Program-made: the position numbers and the translations under genes
Assembly: GCF_049195245.1 (NCBI RefSeq)
Contig: NZ_JBMIRR010000027.1
Location: 186,001 to 250,000 of the forward strand
DNA: 64,000 nt
Direction: 5' to 3'
Source: Arenimonas sp049195245
GTDB lineage: Bacteria; Pseudomonadota; Gammaproteobacteria; Xanthomonadales; Xanthomonadaceae
Part shown: one piece after another, positions 59,804-64,000 of the stretch
Layout of the letters: every line of letters starts with the position of its first letter
Numbering within the stretch: the first letter of the stretch is position 1
Notes under the pieces: model-generated
The model's input: the letters and a program-made list of their open reading frames with translations, nothing else
Told to the model about the DNA's origin: nothing
Database searches by the model: none

Positions 59804-62404
59804 TCACGGCATCAGCTTGAGGCGATACAGCGCTTCCAGCGCCTGCTTGGGCGTCAGCTCGTCCGGATCGATCGCCGCCAGCGCCTCCAGCGCCGGCGAG
59901 CGCGCGGGTGCGAACAGCCCGAACTGCAGCGGCGAATCCAGTGCCGCGGGCGTCGAAGCGGCGGCCGCCTGCGGGGCACCACGCTGCTCGAGTTCGGCCA
60001 GCGTGCGCCGCGCCTGCTCCACCACCGCGCGCGGCAGGCCGGCCAGCGCCGCCACCTGCAGGCCGAAGCTGCGGTTGGCGGGCCCGTCCTTCACCGCATG
60101 CATGAACACCAGTTTGTCGCCGTGCTCGACGGCGTCCAGATGCACGTTGGCGATGCCGCTGCCGGGCTCGGCCAGGGCGGTGAGCTCGAAGTAGTGCGTG
60201 GCGAACAGCGTGCGCGCGCGGTTGTGCTGCGCCAGGTGGCGCGCGCAGGCCTCGGCCAGCGCCAGGCCGTCGTAGGTGGACGTGCCGCGCCCGATCTCGT
60301 CCATCAGCACCAGCGACTGCGCCGTGGCGTGGTGCAGGATGTAGCTGGTCTCGGCCATCTCGACCATGAAGGTGGACTGGCCGCGCGCCAGGTCGTCGCC
60401 GGCGCCGATGCGGGTAAGGATGCGGTCGACCGGCCCGATCACCGCGCGACTCGCGGGCACGAAGCTGCCGATGTGGGCCAGCAGCACGATCAGCGCGTTC
60501 TGGCGCATGTAGGTGGACTTGCCGCCCATGTTCGGGCCGGTGATCACCAGCATGCGGCGGTCGTCGTCCAGCACCAGGTCGTTGGGTTCGAAGGGTTCGC
60601 TGCGCACGGCCTCGACCACCGGATGGCGGCCGCGCTCGATGCGCAGGCCGGGCGCGTCCGTGAGTTCGGGGCAGGACCAGTCCAGCGCCTGCGCGCGTTC
60701 GGCGAAGGCCGCCAGCACGTCCAGTTCGGACAGCGCCGCCGCGCAGCGCTTCAGGGGCTCCAGGCGCAGGTTGAGTGCGTCGAGCAGCCCTTCCCAGAGC
60801 AGTTTTTCGCGGCTCAGTGCCCGGTCGCGCGCGCTGAGCACCTTGTCCTCGAAGTTCTTCAGCTCCTCGGTGATGTAGCGCTCGGCGCCGGTCAGCGTCT
60901 GCCGGCGGGTGTAGTGGGTCGGCGCGCGTTCGGACTGGCCCTTGCTGATCTCGATGAAATAGCCGTGCACGCGGTTGTAGCCGACCTTGAGCGTGGCGAT
61001 GCCGGTGGCGGCGCGTTCGCGCGCTTCCAGCTCGACCAGGAACTGGTCGGCATTCGTGGACAGGGTGCGCAGCTCGTCCAGGTCGGCATCGAAGCCGGGC
61101 GCGATGACGCCGCCGTCGCGCAGCAGCGCTGGCGGCTGGGGCAGGATGGCGGCCGCCAGCATGGCGGCGTCTTCGGCATGCTCGCCGAGTTCGCCCGACA
61201 GCGCCTGCAGCCGCGGGGAGTCCAGCGGTGCGAGCAGCGTTCGCAGGTCCGGCAGCAGGGCCAGGCCGTCGCGCAGCGTGGACAGGTCGCGCGGGCGCGC
61301 CGAACGCAGCGCCACCCGCGACAGGATGCGTTCCAGGTCGCCCAGCCCGCGGAAGCGTTCGCGCAGGGGCTCGCAGGCCGCCTGGCCGATCAGGGTCTGC
61401 ACCGCGTGGTGGCGTTCGCCGAGCACGCGCCGGTCGCGCAGCGGGCGGTTGAGCCAGCGCCGCAGCAGGCGGCCGCCCATCGGGCTGACGCTGGAGTCGA
61501 GCACGCCAAGCAGCGTGTGCTCGATGCGGCCATCGGTGCGGCTGTCGAGTTCAAGGTGACGGCGCGTGGCGGCGTTGAGCACGATGCCGTCGTCGGTGGA
61601 CTCGAACGCGATCGCGGTCAGGTGCGGCAGCCGCTGCTTCTGGGTTTCCTCGACGTAGGCGAGCAGGGCACCCGCCGCGCCCACGGCCAGGGTCTTGTCC
61701 TCCAGGCCGAAGCCGGTGAGGTCGTGCAGCTGGAAAAAGCGCAGCAGCTGGCGTCGGCAGGCATCGGCCTCGAAGCCCCAGGGCGGTCGGCGCCGAAGGC
61801 CGGGCAGGGCCAGCACGCCCGCCGGCCAGCCATCCTCGTCCGGCAGCAGCAGCTCGGCCGGATCGAGCCGTGAAAGCTCGGCCGCGAGCTGGTCTTCGGT
61901 CGCCACTTCCGAAACGAGGAAGCGGCCGCCCGCCAGGTCGGCCCAGGCCAGGCCGAAACCGCCACGGCCGCGCGACACCGCCATCAGCAGCGTGTCGCGG
62001 CGTTCCTGCAGCAGGGCTTCGTCGGTCACCGTGCCCGGCGTGACGATGCGCACCACCTTGCGTTCGACCAGGCCCTTGGCCAGGGCGGGGTCGCCGATCT
62101 GCTCGCAGATGGCCACCGATTCGCCCAGCGCCACCAGCCGGGCCAGGTAGCCTTCCATCGCGTGCACGGGCACGCCCGCCATCGGGATCGGCGCGCCGGC
62201 CGAGGCGCCGCGCTGGGTCAGGGTGATGTCGAGCAGGCGAGCCGCCTTGCGGGCGTCGTCGTAGAAGAGCTCGTAGAAGTCGCCCATGCGGAAGAACAGC
62301 AGGATGTCGGGGTGCTCCGCCTTGGCGGCGAAGAACTGCTTCATCAGTGGCGTGTGTTCGCCAGACGCCTTGCTCTGGCGCGGTTGTTCAGCGTTATCAG
62401 TCAT
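59804..62404 (-). CDS. mutS: DNA mismatch repair protein MutS
   Basis: The 866-residue ATPase has the mismatch-binding Phe-X-Glu motif at F43-E45 in GDFYELFYDD, a connector and lever domains, and the ABC ATPase with Walker A GPNMGGKST (K629) and SLVLMDEIGRGTSTYDG. It recognises mispairs and loads MutL. It converges with the DUF6090-like gene and is divergent from the integrase. Confidence 0.98.
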   Translation of the reverse strand: MTDNAEQPRQSKASGEHTPLMKQFFAAKAEHPDILLFFRMGDFYELFYDDARKAARLLDITLTQRGASAGAPIPMAGVPVHAMEGYLARLVALGESVAICEQIGDPALAKGLVERKVVRIVTPGTVTDEALLQERRDTLLMAVSRGRGGFGLAWADLAGGRFLVSEVATEDQLAAELSRLDPAELLLPDEDGWPAGVLALPGLRRRPPWGFEADACRRQLLRFFQLHDLTGFGLEDKTLAVGAAGALLAYVEETQKQRLPHLTAIAFESTDDGIVLNAATRRHLELDSRTDGRIEHTLLGVLDSSVSPMGGRLLRRWLNRPLRDRRVLGERHHAVQTLIGQAACEPLRERFRGLGDLERILSRVALRSARPRDLSTLRDGLALLPDLRTLLAPLDSPRLQALSGELGEHAEDAAMLAAAILPQPPALLRDGGVIAPGFDADLDELRTLSTNADQFLVELEARERAATGIATLKVGYNRVHGYFIEISKGQSERAPTHYTRRQTLTGAERYITEELKNFEDKVLSARDRALSREKLLWEGLLDALNLRLEPLKRCAAALSELDVLAAFAERAQALDWSCPELTDAPGLRIERGRHPVVEAVRSEPFEPNDLVLDDDRRMLVITGPNMGGKSTYMRQNALIVLLAHIGSFVPASRAVIGPVDRILTRIGAGDDLARGQSTFMVEMAETSYILHHATAQSLVLMDEIGRGTSTYDGLALAEACARHLAQHNRARTLFATHYFELTALAEPGSGIANVHLDAVEHGDKLVFMHAVKDGPANRSFGLQVAALAGLPRAVVEQARRTLAELEQRGAPQAAAASTPAALDSPLQFGLFAPARSPALEALAAIDPDELTPKQALEALYRLKLMP

Positions 62405-62439
62405 TTAGTGCGTTTCGTGCCAGGCAGAAGTGAGGGCGG

Positions 62440-62564
62440 TTGGGAGTGCTCGGGAGTGTTCGGGAGCGTGAAATGTAGCCACCATGTAGCCAGATCCACA
62501 GATGCCTCAAGAAGTGGCATGATTTGGCTACAAACGCCGGGACGGGCGGTTTGGACGTAGCCAA
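62440..62564. promoter_or_regulatory. Repeat-rich leader of the integrase gene
   Basis: Between mutS and the integrase are three consecutive 10-base repeats, (T)TGGGAGTGC-like (62440-62469), and TGTAGCC words at 62474 and 62485, with inverted GGCTACA at 62526 and GTAGCC at 62557. These look like sites for a DNA-binding protein, possibly the integrase's own arm sites or a repressor. No attachment core can be named without the other end. Confidence 0.5.
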
Positions 62565-62581
62565 CAGAGGAGGGCGATCCC

Positions 62582-64000
62582 GTGGGTTTCAAGCTCGTAT
62601 TCACCGAAGAGCAACTCCGACAGCTTCGCAGCAGCCAGCGGCCGAAGCTAGACAGCGAGGGCCAGCCGGTTCTCTCGCGGGGCAAAGCCACCCTGGAGCC
62701 CAACCCCGACGGGGCCCCGTGGCGGTGCCTAGTGGGCAACGACGGGGCGCCCAAGGGCTTCGGTATTTACGTGGGCAAGACCAAGGCGACTTACGAGGTC
62801 CAGCGGCGCATCAACGGCCGGGTGATGCGGTTCACCATCGGGGACGCCGGGGAACTCTCGCTCGAGGCGGCCCAGCTCCGCGCCCTGGAGCTGATGGTTC
62901 AGTCCAAGAAGAAGGACGCCCACCCCCGGGTGGTTCAGCGCGACGAACTGTCCACGCAGGCCATCCGCCGGCTGACCGTCAACGGCGCGATCGAGCTCTA
63001 CCACGACATGCTGGCACGCCGCGCCCGCCCGGCCAGGGAGGGCACCCTCAAGATGCTCAAGAACGCGAAGGCGCGGCTGGACCGTCCCGAGGTCGGCCTG
63101 GGCCAGGTAGCCCTCAAGGACCTGGCGGAAGCGCAGGTGATCACCGCGTTCGAGGCCACGCGCCTGTCCGCGGCGCTTCGGTCGAACCGCCTCACTGGGC
63201 CGATCAAGCTGTATATGAAGAGCGTGCAGCGGGTCGAACTCACGGACGACGAACTGCGCCAGCTGGGGGTCAAGAGCGATGCGATGCGAGAACGCATCCG
63301 CGCCGCGGGCGTGAGCGCGGCTGAGCAGACCTTTGCCAGCGCTTCCCGCGCCGTGCGCTACGTCCTGGACAAGGAAGCCCGCCAGGCCAAGAGCGCCAAC
63401 CGCCCTCCCTTGCTGGTCGGCAACGACTTCCAGGTGCTCTGGGAAGAAGGCCGTATGCGGGACGCGAAGGCGCTGCAGGACTATTACCAGAAGGCCCGGG
63501 TCCGCAACCCGCTGGGTCAGGAGGACAACACCCTGGGCCAGGCCATCGAATACTTGTGGGGCCGGCGCGTCGCCCAGAAGGGCCAGAACGAAAGCGGCGT
63601 CTATTACTTGCTGACCACGCTGTTCCTTGGCGCCCGCCGAAACGAGACGGCGCAACTGGCCTGGTATGACCGCGTGCCCGAAGACCAGCGTCAGAACGTG
63701 TCCTGGGTGTGGCTCGACAGCATGGATCCGGCGGCGAAGCGGGAAGGGCGGCCCGCGATCAATCCCACGACGAAAAAGACCGGTCCCCAGGTGCTGTTTG
63801 CGAAGACCAAGAACCGCCGCGACCACAACATGCCACTGGGGCCGTTCTCGGTCGCCCTTCTCCGGCAACGGTTCGAGCGGCGGCTGCCCGAAGACGACGC
63901 ACGGGCCCGCTGGGTGTATCCCGCGCGCAGCCAGCGCGCCAAGGACGGCCACTACAAGGACAGCAAGGCGATCATGCGCGGGCTGGGGAACCAACTGCCG
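62582..64000 (+). CDS. Tyrosine-recombinase-type integrase, 5' part (runs off the window)
   Basis: An open frame begins at a GTG with AGAGGAGGG eight bases upstream and stays open to the last base, 473 codons without a stop. It has an N-terminal DUF4102-like/arm-binding region (ATYEVQRRINGRVMRFTIGDAG), a core-binding segment and the catalytic beginning GARRNETAQLAW (R352/R353), like phage- and island-encoded integrases. Later catalytic residues lie beyond the window. It probably marks the left end of a genomic island next to mutS. Confidence 0.85.
   Translation, partial: MGFKLVFTEEQLRQLRSSQRPKLDSEGQPVLSRGKATLEPNPDGAPWRCLVGNDGAPKGFGIYVGKTKATYEVQRRINGRVMRFTIGDAGELSLEAAQLRALELMVQSKKKDAHPRVVQRDELSTQAIRRLTVNGAIELYHDMLARRARPAREGTLKMLKNAKARLDRPEVGLGQVALKDLAEAQVITAFEATRLSAALRSNRLTGPIKLYMKSVQRVELTDDELRQLGVKSDAMRERIRAAGVSAAEQTFASASRAVRYVLDKEARQAKSANRPPLLVGNDFQVLWEEGRMRDAKALQDYYQKARVRNPLGQEDNTLGQAIEYLWGRRVAQKGQNESGVYYLLTTLFLGARRNETAQLAWYDRVPEDQRQNVSWVWLDSMDPAAKREGRPAINPTTKKTGPQVLFAKTKNRRDHNMPLGPFSVALLRQRFERRLPEDDARARWVYPARSQRAKDGHYKDSKAIMRGLGNQLP

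Overview
The window is a GC-rich bacterial chromosome segment, densely coded on both strands. Gene content and order (rplU-rpmA-obgE / rpsT / murJ-ribF-ileS-lspA-ispH, rpsP-rimM-trmD-rplS, pstSCAB-phoU with an OprO/OprP porin, rsxCDGE-nth) point to a gammaproteobacterium of the Xanthomonadaceae/Lysobacteraceae type (Lysobacter-, Luteimonas- or Stenotrophomonas-like). This is inferred from gene order and protein sequence; no rRNA gene is present.

Layout. 0-6 kb: a TPR-sulfotransferase, tRNA-Leu(CAG) with its own promoter and terminator, then rnr-rlmB and a small membrane protein. 5.96-6.2 kb: a repeat-only island made of two 38-bp tandem units inside a larger inverted repeat. 6.2-15.2 kb: accessory metal-handling genes. 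A minus-strand run holds an ECF sigma factor, a Cys-rich HvfA-type RiPP precursor with nine EGKCG motifs, its maturases HvfB (MNIO/DUF692) and HvfC (DUF2063), a DoxX-like HvfX, then rnt and cysK. Next come arsR - ArsJ-associated GAPDH - arsJ (arsenate export as 1-arseno-3-phosphoglycerate), an apparent arsH 5' remnant, and chrA. 15.2-19.6 kb: an alpha/beta hydrolase and gcvP behind a tandem glycine riboswitch. 19.7-25.6 kb: the phosphate regulon (pstS, pstC, pstA, pstB, phoU, polyphosphate-selective porin), with Pho-box-like repeats upstream of pstS and of the porin. 25.6-30.1 kb: rsxCDGE-nth (Rnf/Rsx electron transport plus endonuclease III), without rsxA or rsxB in view. 30.1-36.6 kb: two crotonase-fold enzymes, a periplasmic FKBP, a DUF1289-Nudix-sulfurtransferase operon, DUF4139 and PCuAC proteins. 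36.6-49.6 kb: a thioesterase overlapping uvrA, a 33-bp inverted repeat, ribosomal protein genes, obgE, murJ, ribF, ileS, lspA, ispH and tRNA-Thr(CGT). 49.7-62.4 kb: diacylglycerol-kinase-type lipid kinase, phosphoesterase, radA, a GNAT protein, a lipoprotein, a CcsA/YpjD-like protein, ffh, the rpsP operon, hslR, an unknown membrane-anchored protein and mutS. From 62.58 kb to the right edge: the start of a tyrosine-recombinase-type integrase, probably the left end of a genomic island.

Most of the window is ordinary housekeeping DNA. The notable parts are the sigma-HvfABCX metallophore operon, the adjacent arsenic/chromate genes with the truncated arsH, the two intergenic repeat structures (about 6.0 and 40.0 kb) and the integrase boundary at the right edge. 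Coding starts were chosen from ribosome binding sites, stop/start overlaps and family length. Bases 1-43 hold no recognisable feature.
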